Part shown: positions 1 through 11,487 of the stretch, in pieces | Layout: each line of letters starts with the position of its first letter | Numbering within the stretch: position 1 is the first letter of the stretch | Source: Doris montereyensis | Taxonomy: Eukaryota; Mollusca; Gastropoda; Nudibranchia; Dorididae | NCBI GenBank assembly: GCA_037039925.1 | Contig: JAXRKP010000215.1 | Span: 52,501-116,500 of the forward strand | Direction: 5' to 3' | Length of the DNA stretch: 64,000 nucleotides | The notes under the pieces: generated by a model | The model's database searches: none | Told to the model about the DNA's origin: nothing | What the model saw: only the letters and a program-made list of their open reading frames with translations | Position numbers and translations under genes: made by a program

Positions 1-279
1 TGAGCCGTACTGTTGTGAGCTTGTAATCACGACGATACTGGTTCAAGCCCCACGGCTGGTACAGGTGGAGTTTTTTTCACAACATGTACTCTTAGGAAAG
101 GTACTTAATTTACTTTCCTCACTTGACTCATGTGTGAATGAGTACCCAGCTATAGGTAGAGAAAGGTCTTGTCAGAGTGTTAGTACAAAAAGACTAACAG
201 GCTTGTAACGTATACTGTACGCTCCCGTAGGAGCTGAGAAAGACTGAATGAAATGGCCTGCTGGGGGATAAATGGGGGG
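1..279 (+). mobile_element. tRNA-derived SINE, family B, copy 1 (5' end cut by window edge)
   Basis: The start reads like the 3' half of a tRNA-like head, with a B-box-like GGTTCAAGCCC at about 40-50. The body contains GAGTACCCAGCTATAG, and the sequence ends in GGCCTGCTGGGGGATAAATG followed by a G run. A second, more complete copy with the same order of blocks lies at 13344-13683, so this is a dispersed family. The A-box part lies before the window. tRNA derivation is inferred from the B-box and its position. Confidence 0.6.
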
Positions 280-820
280 GGGGTGTAGTAGTAAAAATAA
301 AAGTAGGAGTAGTAGAAATAGTACTAAAACAATAATAGTGAAAATATTATGATATTAACATTGATTAAAATGATGATAATAGTAATTATAATGATGTTAG
401 TGATACTAATCTTATTATCTAAAAAGCACTTTGGTAAGTCCTCATTGTGCTTATGTCCAATATGTAATATTTTGCTGATGCCTACAGATTTAGGTAAGGG
501 TTGTAAAATTGCCTATTTTATGGTTGCAAAATGTATTAATGCAGCATACGCAACCAATTAAAAAAAAATTCAAGCCCATTTGTGAGTAATTTAACTTTCA
601 AAACTTCCAAAATTTTAAATGAGGTGTCGAGATGCTTGTCAGCCTCTTACACCACTTCCATATGCTCTATACTTTTCAAATCGTAATCATGACCAACAAA
701 ATGAGCTAGTTACAGATCTGTATAGTTCTAGATCTAGATCTAGATTCTATCTGTATTGAAGGTAAAAATACATTGATTGAAGCGTGGAACAAGAATCTCA
801 ATCTCAATCCAGATCTAATA
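280..820. other. No gene seen: AT-rich spacer
   Basis: Low-complexity AT-rich DNA between the SINE and the first MITE. It includes a polyG run near 275-284 and a short AGATCTAGATCT palindromic cluster near 728-745. No supported coding or RNA feature. Confidence 0.5.
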
Positions 821-1482
821 CAGTCCAACCCTCTTATATCGACATCGCTGGGACCACCAAATTTTGTCGATATAAGAAGCTGTAGATGTATCAGAGCAGC
901 CAATAGAATAAAGGGACACCACCAAAAAATGGCCATTTTATAATACAATGTCAATCGAAGGTAATGTCTGGCCCTAAAAAGGACTGTTTTTTGAAGAGGG
1001 TGAGAGAATTGCTGGCTTCTATTTTGCTGGTGTGAAGACATCATTGATGGTCGTCTGTTTCTGTATGTAGGGAATCATTTCACACACCTTGTCTTCTGCC
1101 TGTGCAATGTCTTCCATTAAGTCGAAGAGGATGCATTTTTATTGGCTTTGATAGGTGCAGTGCACGGCATTTCATTGGTCGAAGAGCATGCGTTTTAATT
1201 GGCTTTGTGCTCCAGGGTGCAGTATTTTCTTGGTCTACAAGCATGTGTTTTCATTTGTCAATTCTTGGCTTTCACTAATCGGTTTACCGGTTATCGACAG
1301 ACATTTATGTTGTCTGTAGACTGATTATTGCCTGCACTGACAAAATCGGGAAGTTGATGTAAGGGGTTTGGGTCAAATTTACGTGAAACATCAGAGTTTT
1401 TTTACTAATAATATATAAGGGGAAAACAGGATTTTAATATGACATAGATACATGCAGGATGTCATATATGTGGGTTGGACTG
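821..1482. mobile_element. Pogo/Tigger-like non-autonomous DNA transposon (MITE-1), complete copy
   Basis: The left end is CAGTCCAACCC followed by TCTTATATCGACAT. The right end is its inverted counterpart, ending GGGTTGGACTG. Both ends are flanked by TA (819-820 and 1483-1484), and the termini are CAG...CTG. TA duplication plus CAG/CTG termini is the pattern of pogo/Tigger-type Tc1-mariner relatives. The 662-bp interior has no transposase ORF, so the copy is non-autonomous. The terminal region repeats a TATATCGACA motif in both orientations (about 835-875). A related truncated copy lies at 58168-58510. Confidence 0.8.
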
Positions 1483-2443
1483 TATCATTGTGAATCGAAG
1501 ACAGGAAAAGCAAAAGAAAAGATTTATGTCAGCAGTCACTTTAAAATCATCGTTCTAAAACCCCAAACAGCCAGCAGCCATCATGGTGAAATGATTAGTG
1601 TAGTATGGCGATGCCCTAGGATTCTATTGGTCCAGGTTTGAATCCTGAAGCCAAGTTGGGTTTTTTTAAATCTTTTTTTTAACTTATTATTATTCTTTTG
1701 GTTTCTCATAACCGCACAGGGTTTGACTTTTGTTCGACATTTTTGTCAAATGTTTTAAAGCTATAATGATTTTCCAAAGTTTGCACAGTACACAAAGTTT
1801 TCTAGGGGTAAAAGTTACACATGGAATACAATAGTGGTACGTACACATTTAGTTATTATTCAATCCAAGAGCACATAGAAATGATTACAGAAAAATTTGA
1901 TTTACAAATCAATTGGTTTTTAATCCGAAAATCTGGATGCCTACTGCTAGTAATGATAAATATAAGAAGGAGGAGAATGATAACAACAAGAATAATATCA
2001 ATAATAACATAATTATAATAGTAATACATGTATGGGAAAATAATGATTTGTAGGCGAGCCTTAAGAGAAGATTGGCATGCTTATATTGACTGTTTCTGAA
2101 CGTGAAATTTAGGAAGGTTGTCTGGTTTGAATAATAATACATACATGCTATCAACATCTTGTTCATCCTGAATGGATTTTAGCAGATAGTGTCTGATGTC
2201 AACTTTCACACTTTGACAATTAAAACTATGTCAAGAATTTGATTTGAGTTATTCATGCTTGTGTTGCATTGTTAAATTTATATTAAATTAGTGTCATAGA
2301 CTGAAAATCTTGTTGAAGTTTATGCCACTTCCGTTTTGGACAAAAATTCAATCTGGATGTCTATGAGAATCATTTATTATTAACATGACATGACTAATAC
2401 TATGAAAAACTTTTGAAATTTAATTTAATTTTCTCTGCGACAG
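1483..2443. other. Upstream flank or intron of CENPK; no gene seen
   Basis: AT-rich sequence between MITE-1 and the first CENPK coding exon. It contains a B-box-like GGTTTGAATCC at about 1635-1645, perhaps a SINE remnant. The CENPK exon at 2444 is preceded by a splice acceptor, so this is probably the end of an intron following an untranslated first exon that I cannot locate. Confidence 0.45.
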
Positions 2444-2542
2444 AACAATGATGGATCCTGATGCTCTAGAAATTGGAGATGTGCCTCATTCGCCTCAAGA
2501 TAACACACAGTCTTTACAAGCTGTGGTACAAGAATGCTTAAC
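2444..2542 (+). CDS. CENPK: CENPK coding exon 1 (contains the start)
   Basis: Acceptor TCTCTGCGACAG precedes 2444 and donor GTAAAT follows 2542. The ATG is at 2448. It encodes MMDPDALEIGDVPHS and continues to QAVVQECL, ending in phase 2. The acidic N-terminus with a D-x-G-D-V motif resembles the vertebrate protein's start. Confidence 0.85.
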
Positions 2543-5500
2543 GTAAATGGCAGAGAATAAAATCGATTCAATCACAGCTTGGACAGACATCAGTGAGCTT
2601 AGCAGAAGATCTCCATGGTAATGAGCCATCACAGAGTGACTCCTGTCTCTTCTAAGAGAGCATAAGAAAAGGTAGAGGAATACTGACAATAAGCAATAAC
2701 TTCCTCTTCTTGGGTTAAGATTAGCTTTCATGTCAAACGTTCAGCTGTGCAATAGGTTTGAACAATGCCTCCAATATGCATAGACAATAATAATAATAAT
2801 AATGTACATTTCTATTGCACACTCATCCCTACAAGGGTAAGGCTCTAGACGCATTACATATTTTAAGAAAAGTATAAATTACATATAATACACAATATGA
2901 ATTTCAGCATAAAACTATGTGCAATTTATGACAAGAAAATCAACAATGCAAAGAAGAAGAAGACAGGTGTTTAAAAATAAAAACTGTTATGAATTCATAT
3001 TCAACAAACAGACACACACTCATACATAAACATCTACACAGACAGGATGAATACAGCCCTAATAAATTATGTAATTTTTCATTTAAGAAAGTAAGCTTTT
3101 ATAAGCTGATTAAAAAAACATGTCTTCAATTTTTTTCTAAAAATTGATAGTGACTTTGACTCTCTAAGACTCTGTGAGAGGGCGTTCCACACAAATGGGC
3201 CATAATATGTGAAAGATCGTGTACCAGCACTAGTGTTAACTCTTAGAAGTAATAGAGTCGAAGTATCGGCAGACGATCTTAATATGTAACCAATTTGTAG
3301 ACATTTAAAGGACTTTGAAGATAACTGGGTGCTGTTCCATCAAGACATTTATAAACTAAAGTTGCAGCTTTAAATTTTATTCTTTTTTTCGAATGTTAAC
3401 CAGCGAAGTTCTGTCAGTAGTGGTGGGGATATATTTTCAAATTTTTGTTTTTTAAAGATAAGTCTGGCTGCCTTGTTTTAAATGACTTGAAGTCTTGATT
3501 TTTTCTTGTGGGAGGCCAAACAACAGGGAATTACAGTAGTCAAGTTTGGAGAACAGAAGAGTAGTGAGAAGTTTTTTTGTAGCCTCGCAAATGTCGTACT
3601 GTAGTTCTCCTTCTTTCTGTATAACGCTTGGAGAATTTTGAAGATTGAAGATTTTGTTCTGAATTTTGCATAATAATTATGCTCTGGATACATTCCATGA
3701 ATTTGATGAATTTCAGCAAGATATCAGAACTCATGTTTTTCATTTTGTGCCATGTGTGTGTGTATCCGTTGGTTTTTTTATCCAAGATGTAAGTGTAAGA
3801 TATTGATTGGTTGTTGGCACTTTTTATTCTAATATCTGATATCGATCCCCTTGTTTCTTTTGGAATTTGCATATATTCAAGTAAAGAAGTTTGAATTTCT
3901 TTATATCAAAATATTGACTTTTTCATAGTTTGGTTTAGGGTGCAATAGAGGGTTGGAACCTTTCACTCACGCTTAGGTTTGGGTTATGCCCTTTTCAAAT
4001 TTATTTATTGAATAGGATTTAGTCTTTCTTTCTTTCTTTATAATTTCCCATTCTTTCTTTCTTTCTTTATCAGCTCCCATTCTACTTCCGGTTTGTGGTT
4101 TTAGATGCCTGAAATGATCTTTCTCCAGGCTGCCCTGTCCTGACATTTTCTGTTGCCTTCCGTGAAAGTTACATTTCTTTGCGTTAATGCCTCTTTTATA
4201 TCTTCTTCCCACTTTCTTCGAGCTCTGTCTTTTGGTCTTTTACCTTGAGTTTTAGCTATTCTATTGTCATTCATTCCGTTAACATGCCCAAACCATCTTA
4301 GTTGAACATCTTAGTTTTTATGCTATCTGCTTTTGTTTGATCTCTTATTGTTGTGTTTCTGATTGTTGTCTCTTTTAGTTTTCCCTACTACTTCTTGATT
4401 CTTAGATATTTTATTTCAGCTGCCTGTACTCTACTGTATTCCCTACTGTCTAAGGTCCAGGTTTCACTGCCATAGAGGAGAGTAGGACAATAAACTGTGT
4501 TGTATACTGTCATTTTGGTTTTTGTTGACAATTCTTGTTTACCTACAAATGTCTTTCCAAGATGATTATATATTGCACTTGCTTTTTGGATTCTCTGGCT
4601 GATTTCTTCTCTCAGTTTTCCCTCTGAGTTAATCATTACTCCCAGGTAATTGTACTTGTAGCTTTGAACTTGTTCTAAATTCTCCCTACCCAATTTAAGA
4701 TTTTGTGTTTTAGCTTCCTAGTTACTAGCATTGTTTTAGTTTTCTTTACATTTACTCTCATTCGTGTTTTATTTAATTCATTACTCATCATGTTGATATT
4801 TGACTGGGAGGTCACTTTCTGGTTTTCCAAACAGAACTAAATCATCGGCAAATGAAAGCACTGATACATTTACTGGTTTGAACGTCCACATACCTACATT
4901 CATTTTCTTCATTTTTAGAATGCCTTTGCGACTGAATCCATAAATGTGATAAACAAAAGAGGACTTAGGATACAACGCTGTCTTGCTCCAATATCTCGTT
5001 AAATCAGATATATTTCCAGCTACTCACACTGCACATGTTGGTTTAATGTAAAAAGATTTAATGACTTCTATTAAATTTTGCTCTACGTTGTGTTCATTTA
5101 AAGAATTAGTTCGTCCCTCCTCACAGTGTCAAATGCCTTTTCTAAGTCAATAAAACACAGGTGCAAGTCAATGTTTCTCTCAAGGAATTTTTCTATTATT
5201 CGTCTAATTATAAATATGTGGTCTTGTACACTTCTTCCTGGTCTAAATCCACTCTGGTGTTCTTCAATCTCATCCTCTACCCTTTTCATTAGTTTAATTT
5301 CCAGAATCCTGGCATACACTTTTCTAGGTACGCTAAGTAGTGATATCCCTTTATAGTATGAGTATTCCACAGTTGATCCTTTCTTGTGTATTGGTACTAC
5401 CATTCCCTTATTCCAGTCATCTGGCACCTGTTTTGACTTTTCATGCTTGTGACATATTGCATGTAGTAGTTTGTCTGCCTCTCTCCCTTGGTTTTTAATC

Positions 5501-8500
5501 ATTTCTGGATAAACTTGATCTGCTCCTGGGGCCTTTCCTAATTTCACTTTTCTTATAGGTGTTTGAAGTTCTTCCATTGAGATATCTACATCTTCAGCTG
5601 TCTCCTCTGGAATACTTGTTACTCTTACTAATTGATCTGTACTTCTTTTTATTTCATATGTTTTAGAGGGATTATGTAATTGTTGAAAATACTGTCTCCA
5701 CGTTTCCATGATTTCGCTGTCTCCTTTCATTATTTATCCCTTGGCGTTCTTAATTTGTCATATTGGTCTTTCTCATGCTCTTCATTGCTCTCCAGAACAG
5801 CTTTTGATTTCCTTGATAGCTTTCTTGAAGTCTTTGTCCAAACTCTTCCCACTGTTCCTGTTTTGCTTTCCTAACTTCCTCTTTGGCGATAGTTCTTTTA
5901 CTCACATAATCTATCCTATCCTTTGGTCTCTTTGTTTGCAAATATTTCTTCCAGGCATCCTTCTCTTATTTGATCTTAGTCTTGACATTCTCATTCCACC
6001 ATGCTGTTCTTTTCTTATCTCCATTAATTTGTTTCCTACCACAGACCTCTTCAGTACAACTGAGGAGTGTTTCTTACATTTGCCACTTTTCTTCTATTGT
6101 GCTTTCCTTCAGATCCATCTGCCTTTCACTGATAATTTCTTTTATCCTGGATTGGTATATGTTTTACTATTAGTATATTTAGTTCTTCTATTTTGAGTTT
6201 AGTAGCTTTCTTCTCTTTCCTTTTCTGTTTGTTTTCTTCAGTTAATAATCTCATTTTGGCAATCACTAGGTAATGATCACTAAACATTTCAGCTCCTCTG
6301 TTTACTCTTGCATCTGTTGTACTGTAAAAAAGGGAGCTGCTAACTATTATGTCGTCTATGATTGAATTTTCACATCTGTCTTCATTTACTCTTGTATATT
6401 TGTGGATATTTTTATGAGGAAATCATGCGTTAGCTATTTTCATGTTATGCTTTAGGCAAAAATCTATTAGTCCCTCTCCATTTGGAGAAGTTGTTGTCTT
6501 TCCTTTTACGTATTACTCCTCCTGATGTTTCTACATTGTTGTCTACTCTTGCATTTAAATCTCCTAAAACCATTAGTTCCTGTTTGGGTTTGAGATTCTC
6601 TGCAGCTATTTGTAAATCGTTTTCGAAGATATCTTTTTCTTCTTTGGTGACATCTTCGTTTGGTCCATAAGCTATTAATAATTTAATTTCTCTTCCTTTT
6701 GGTTTAATATTTACCTCTAATAGCCGTGGGCTTATAAATTTCAACTCTCTGGTAGCTTTTCTTGCCTTTTATGCATTAGGAGGCCTACTCCTGCTCTAGC
6801 TCTATCTTTGACATCTACCCCTGAGAAGATTAAAGTCTGATTTGGTCCTACATTTTCTATTCCTTGTCCTTTTTTCCTGTAATAGCCAAAATGTCTACTT
6901 CGAATATTCCATTTCTTCAGCTAATTCTAACTCTTTTCCATTTATTGCCCTAACAGTCTATGTTCCAAAAGTTACAGTCTTTTCCAGAGTCGTCTTTGAA
7001 AGTTCAAACTGGGTATATCATTATATATACTTCTTTGAATCAGTTTGGTTTTGGATAAGCAGGGGATTAGCCCACTGTACCCTAGGTAGATGGTGGGGCT
7101 GCCACCTTGAGGCCCCCTACCAAGCCTTGTTATTTTCTGTCAGGGTTAACTCCCTTAGCCTTTGGTTGCTCAAAACCAGCCCATAAGGCATCAGGTTGTT
7201 ATTTTCTGTCAGGGTTAACTCCCTTAGCCTTTGGTCAATCAAGATCCGCCTGCAAGGCAGCAAGAGACTCGTGGAGGGCGGGACCGCCTAATCCCCGTAC
7301 ATGTGCTTATCTGTCCAATGCCTGAATTTCCCATTCTATCTTCCGCTATATGGGCTTAGATGCCTGAATTGATCTTTTTCCAGACTATCCTGTCCTAACA
7401 TTTTCTGTTTCCTTCTGTGAAGGTTGAATTTCTTTGCTTTAGTGCCTCTTTTATATCTTCTTCCCACTTTACTCTGAGGTCTTTTACCTTGGGTTTTAGC
7501 ATAGTATTATTTGCTATTCTCGTATCATTCATTCTGTTTACATGCCCAAACCATCTCAGTCGATTTATTTCAGTCTTAGTTTTTATGCCAGGATGAATAG
7601 AATTTATGATTGAATGAATATTAAATGTTGTGTTTTTATGAATATCCTAAAGGTAGTAACTATATTTTTGGTTTTATTGTAAAGATTTTCTGTTATGTAT
7701 TATGCAAATGACTACTGCATAAGTTGACAATTCTGACTTATTGTACACTGTGTCTAGTCATAAATAACACCCTAGCCAGGTGTAGCCTTGAAGAAAAATT
7801 CTGAGTTGTTATTGCCTTTAACTCTTTTAAAGACGTGAGTGTTCTTGTGGGGTCTAGCCGTAATTAATTTTCGTCAGATTTCTAATGCAAAGGGTGTGAC
7901 ATTACAAATTAATTTCCTGTCAGCTCATTTTTAATTTTAGCCAGATAATTCAAAAGAATGACAATTGGAATTGGAAAGGTAATAGTAATACACATAGAAA
8001 CGAAGAGAATTTTTAAAAAAATTTTTCAACCAAAACAGGTATAAGGGGTGTCAAATGTTGATTTTGAGTGCAATCATCTCATCTTTCATCTTGCTGTTTC
8101 CTCCTAATTCACTCTGAGATCATCGCAATGGTGAACAGGGTAATTTCGATGGGGGAAAATTCAATCATAAATTTTTATGTGCATTACATTAATGTCCACT
8201 TTGCTCTATGGGCCATTGCTTTTATTGATATGTTTGTTTCTTCGTCAATCTCTTTTATTTTACTGTCCTAACTAATATCTCTTCAAGTGAAATGTATTGC
8301 AAATGAAGGGCTGGTAGCAAGGCTGAGGTCACATTGATTTTTGTGTTTAGACAACCTTTTTGTGGTTTTATAAAATACCACATGTACATGCTCTTAATGA
8401 AACAGAAAGAAAATATATTTTGTATGAAGTTGAAGTGTCTAATTTGTGCATATGGAGTATGTACATAGTATATGTCTCATTATAAAGGTTTCCCCATTTT

Positions 8501-9856
8501 GAGGTGAGCATGTTAATTCTCATAACAGGAAAGTAATGTTGAAGCCAGAGCGCCGGTGGAAAAAAAGAGTTATAAAGACACACTTTTAAGTTTGATTTTC
8601 TTTTTTCAATCTCTGTGAAAGGTTAGAAGCAGAGCTGAAATCTCTGAAAGAAAGTGAATTACGAACACTACCAGAAAATGCTGACATGCAGCGCTTGTTG
8701 CTGCTTGATCAAGACCATCAAGAAAATCTCCAGCAATTGAATGAAACCCTTGCCTTTGTGAGAGCCAAGAGATCAGAATTGAGAGAAGGTATCACAGAAG
8801 AAAAGGATGCAGTAAAGCAACAAAAAGAGTCAAATACTTCATTGAAAGTGAGGCAGTAAACCATCTATAATCTTAACTCAACCTTTCCACCTGCATGAGG
8901 TTTTTTTATTTTTAGGGGGTTTTTTTCTTCACATTTTTGAGAACCCAGTTTATGAATGTTTAAGAAAAAGAGATGATGTATTTGTTAAGATGAATGTAAA
9001 TTGATCTGATTTTTTTATAGTTTAAAGCAAAAATGAGATGCAAGTTTATTTACCCTTTGATGTATCGGGATAAGCTGTACAAACCTTTATCCTGTAATCC
9101 CGAGATATTGATATTTACCCTGTACCTTCACAAAAACAGTCTGTAGTTACTTTATGCATGATATTACTACAGGCTCATAGGACTAGAGTAAAGATTTCAA
9201 AATGGCAGCCCCCAGTGGAAAAGTGTTTTGAATGTGTTTACTGTGCTTTTTTCCTTATTTTTATGAACATAAAGCTAGCAATTGATTTGAATAAGTTTTC
9301 ACAGGTTTTTGGTTTGTTTTTAGTTTGTTCTTTGGTGGATTTTTGTGTGTGTGTGTGTATTTGTATGTGTTAAGACAAATTTAGTCTTCTTTTTCATTAT
9401 GCCAACCGATACCAATATTGTTTTCTTCATTCACAGAAAAGATTGGCTCAAGTCAATGGGAGAATTCAGTCTGAAGGAGATAATTCTTCTCCTGAACTTA
9501 TTCTTACAGACCTACAAAGGGAGGTAGAGAATATATCTGCATTGGATAAAACTTACAAGAAGACACTGACAAAGCTTTTGAATGAGTATTTTCCTTTGCC
9601 AGAGGAGAAAGAAAAGCGCAAGCCTTCTAAAGCAGCCCTCAATGATACACAGCCTTTTAATGCAAACGATCTTTGTCCATTGCATTCTATTATAGGAAAA
9701 CTTGTAGAGCAAACATTAAACTCACCTGCTGATCCATACATTGATATAAATGAAACCATGTGGCCCCCTCACATTGAATTCCTTTTGAGGTCTCAAATAG
9801 TGCGTAAACATCCACATAATTCTATGCAAATAAGGCTCAGCCCCTTTCATTTATAA
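2448..9856 (+). CDS. CENPK: Centromere protein K (CENP-K), three coding exons
   Basis: Joining 2448-2542, 8622-8847 and 9437-9856 gives an intact frame of about 246 residues (human CENP-K is about 269). Exon phases agree: AC|G at the first junction, phase 0 at the second. The C-terminus is diagnostic, with DPYIDINETMWPPHIEFLLR and then RKHP and IRLSPFHL, matching the family's DPY..I....WPP.IE.LLR...A.RHP..P..IRL..FH pattern. Before it come the family's ...L...FPLP block (EYFPLPEE) and N-terminal and central coiled-coil-like segments (LEAELKSLKESELR, QQLNETLAFVRAKR). Known role: CENP-K works with CENP-H, -I and -M in the constitutive centromere-associated network at the inner kinetochore. The start is the first of two adjacent ATGs (2448, 2451) in an exon that opens with a 4-nt leader after an AG acceptor, so the 5'UTR is spliced. 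Intron 1 is 6 kb and full of antisense LINE sequence. Confidence 0.93.
2780..3890 (-). mobile_element. L2/CR1-like LINE relic, 3' part of reverse transcriptase ORF and 3' tail
   Basis: Read on the minus strand, broken frames give LDYCNSLLFGLPQEKI, then KRIKFKAATLVYKCLDGTAP, then TRSFTYYGPFVWNAL and SIFRKKLKTCF. These match the C-terminal signature of L2/CR1-type reverse transcriptases (LDYCNSLLYGLP, RI.FK....YK.L.G.AP.YL, G.R.F....P..WN.LP..LR, F...LKT). The 3' end on that strand is an ATT-type simple tail (AATAATAAT on the + strand at about 2786-2802). Many stops and shifts show it is dead. It sits antisense in the CENPK intron. Confidence 0.75.
4041..7325 (-). mobile_element. RTE-like non-LTR retrotransposon, near full length, degenerate (copy 1)
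   Basis: Element of about 3.3 kb. 5' region (about 7085-7325): two tandem repeats of about 69 bp, each with TGTCAGGGTTAACTC. APE-type endonuclease (about 6990-6350): NIKPKGREIKLLIAYGPNE then VLGDLNARV. Reverse transcriptase (about 5730-4780): LGKAPGADQVYPEMIK, GFRPGRSVQDHIF, CFIDLEKAFDTVRR, SFADDLVLFG. C-terminal part: LGVMINSEGK, LLYGSETWTLDSREYS. A single APE-RT ORF in 3.3 kb fits RTE-type elements; the clade call is inference. The 3' end is an (AAAG)n tail, seen as TTCT repeats at 4041-4069. Frameshifts and stops disrupt it. It is about as long as copy 2 at 58511-61815 and in the same orientation. Confidence 0.85.
7326..7589 (-). mobile_element. 3'-end fragment of the same RTE-like element (copy 3), abutting copy 1
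   Basis: The sequence repeats the 3' terminal ~260 bp of copies 1 and 2 (shared blocks CCCATTCTAT, TTAGATGCCTGAA, CCTGTCCTAACATTTTCTG, ACATGCCCAAACCATCTCAG). It starts directly where the 5' end of copy 1 stops, in the same orientation, and lacks the AAAG tail. It ends at TTTTTATGCCA, about 7589. Confidence 0.8.
8066..8165 (+). repeat. Short dispersed repeat C, copy 1
   Basis: Contains CTTGCTGTTTCCTCCTAATTC followed by CTGAGATCATCGCAATGGTG. Related blocks recur at 21375-21478 and 22365-22495. No tRNA-like boxes or coding potential seen; identity unknown. Confidence 0.6.
8622..8847 (+). CDS. CENPK: CENPK coding exon 2
   Basis: Acceptor CTGTGAAAG, donor GTGAGG. Enters in phase 2 and leaves in phase 0. 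Encodes a charged, heptad-rich segment beginning LEAELKSLKESELRTLPEN and including LLLLDQDHQENLQQLNETL, consistent with the CENP-K coiled coil. Confidence 0.88.
9437..9856 (+). CDS. CENPK: CENPK terminal coding exon
   Basis: Acceptor CATTCACAG, phase 0, starting KRLAQVNGRIQ and ending at TAA 9854-9856. It carries the conserved C-terminal half, including EYFPLPEE, LHSIIGKLVEQ and WPPHIEFLLR. This is the strongest family evidence for CENP-K in the window. Confidence 0.93.
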   Translation, partial: KRLAQVNGRIQSEGDNSSPELILTDLQREVENISALDKTYKKTLTKLLNEYFPLPEEKEKRKPSKAALNDTQPFNANDLCPLHSIIGKLVEQTLNSPADPYIDINETMWPPHIEFLLRSQIVRKHPHNSMQIRLSPFHL

Positions 9857-11400
9857 TCTTCTATGTAAGTTATTGAGCATCATTGGCATAGTGGTTAGGC
9901 TGTCAAACTAAGGGTCATGAGGTCTCAGATTCAGGTCTTGGCAAAGCTAAATCCGATGTTGTGTTTATTGGGTAAGACACTTATGTCAACAGGCATTTTC
10001 CCACTTGACTGAGGTGAAAATGGGTACCAGCATTAGCTGAAGATTAAAATTTGCAACAAGACTAGTGTCATGTCTGGGAGGCAATGTACCATCACCTATT
10101 TCACTTTATGCTATAGACAACAGGATAAACTCCAGTTTTGTGGGCCATACAGGCTTTAGGGAACTACTAAATTTTCCATCGCCGTAATGATTATATTTGT
10201 GCACTATGTTCAGTAAACATTTCTGAAATTCTTTGTAAACTTTTATTTTTCATCTAGAATATCTGATGTTCCTGTAAATGGTTTTTACCAACCATATACA
10301 TCAATATCACAAATAAATATCACTTGATCATCAATTTCATTTGGGGCTATATTTGTTAAATATGTATACATTTTTATACTAAGTATATAACCCATTCGAA
10401 AGTATGGGTGGGAAAGGGGAAAATAGTGAAACTCCAAACATAATATAACAATAATAACATGCTATTCCCATACATCAAACAGTTATCTATTATAAATGAG
10501 AGAGTATATTTTTTTTTAAAGATTTTTAACTAATGTAGAACCGAAATCTTAGACTGGTTAAAGAAACAATTTTGTCATATCTATCTAATGGAAGAATCAC
10601 TTTTTATAGATTCCAACATGATTCAGGATTTTTTAAACCCAAAATACAAATGGAAGCTGTTTACATTTTTTTCAAATGATGATAAATAGTAAGGGACAGC
10701 TTGAATTTTTTGACTGGCACTACTGGCAGAAGACACATGTAATTTTAAGTATGAAAGTCTTTATATTTTGACTATGAATCTATGAACGTTAATCTCTAGA
10801 GGCATCTCTACAAAATGAAAATGTGTTCTCTGTAAAGTCCAATTTTTTTGTATGAGGGGCATCATTGTAATAATCTGTGTTACTAATGCCACTGAATAGG
10901 GAAAAAAACTATCAATGAGAAACCATAAAGGACTTCAACTTTAGTTATAAAATACTTATTTAATGTAAGATAGGGATGTCTTTTCTTAAACAGAAGATAC
11001 ATAAGTTGCGATTTTTTACCCATTTCTGGTAGTCTTTTACAGACTGGCATCCAAGTTTGTTGAAATAGATATTTAGGTACCGTACTTCCTGTTTTAGTTT
11101 TATTAAATGAATTACCTTGTATGTAATTATATTTGTGTGTGATTTCAACAGGATCTTTTTACAATGGGAAAAAGTAAGCAACCTATGTGTAAAAAAGTAT
11201 AAATGATAATGAAAGAGAATATATGCAAAACTGTTGCGTATGTTGTTTTTTTCATGTGCTGTATCATATGAATGACATTTAGGGTTTTTTGTCTTAACAA
11301 CTTGTGTATTTTAGATACAAATAAACATATTCTGAAAATTTATGTTTTATATCATGATATGACTCAAATCACCATGATGAATCGACATGGTGCGTAAGTA
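9857..11400 (+). other. CENPK 3'UTR/3' flank
   Basis: Begins at the CENPK stop. Canonical AATAAA signals occur at 10312-10317 and 11320-11325, either of which could end the transcript. A SINE starts only about 20 nt after the stop codon, so it probably lies in the 3'UTR. Confidence 0.5.
9877..10165 (+). mobile_element. tRNA-derived SINE, family A, copy 1
   Basis: tRNA-like head with A-box-like TGGCATAGTGGTTAGG and a decayed B-box region (CAGATTCAGGTC). The body includes TTGGGTAAGACACTTA, GAAAATGGGTACCAGC and a 3' block GGATAAACTCCAG...GGGCCATACAGG. Same block order as copies at 11488, 36479 and 42240. Confidence 0.75.
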
Positions 11401-11487
11401 GGCTTACTCTTGCGTGTAAATATCATGATATTTCACAATATCACTATCAATATAAGTGCATCTTAGTAGAATGTCAGATGAAGCAGA
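10166..11487. other. Non-coding AT-rich stretch
   Basis: No ORF, RNA gene or clear repeat beyond the candidate polyadenylation signals at 10312 and 11320. Confidence 0.4.

Larger units (their letters stand above)
2543..8621 (+). other. CENPK intron 1, filled with antisense retroelements
   Basis: A 6-kb intron. It holds an L2/CR1-like LINE relic (about 2780-3890), an RTE-like LINE (4041-7325), a fragment of the same LINE (7326-7589) and a short dispersed repeat (about 8066-8165). All LINE pieces are on the minus strand, opposite to transcription. The stretches 7590-8065 and 8166-8621 show nothing further. Confidence 0.8.

Noticed and set aside
2495..2731. 78-codon minus-strand frame overlapping CENPK exon 1
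   Set aside because: Shadow of the coding exon and intron; no independent evidence.
5708..6196. 162-codon hydrophobic frame on the + strand
   Set aside because: It is the antisense shadow of the RTE-like ORF; its composition reflects the complement of charged codons.
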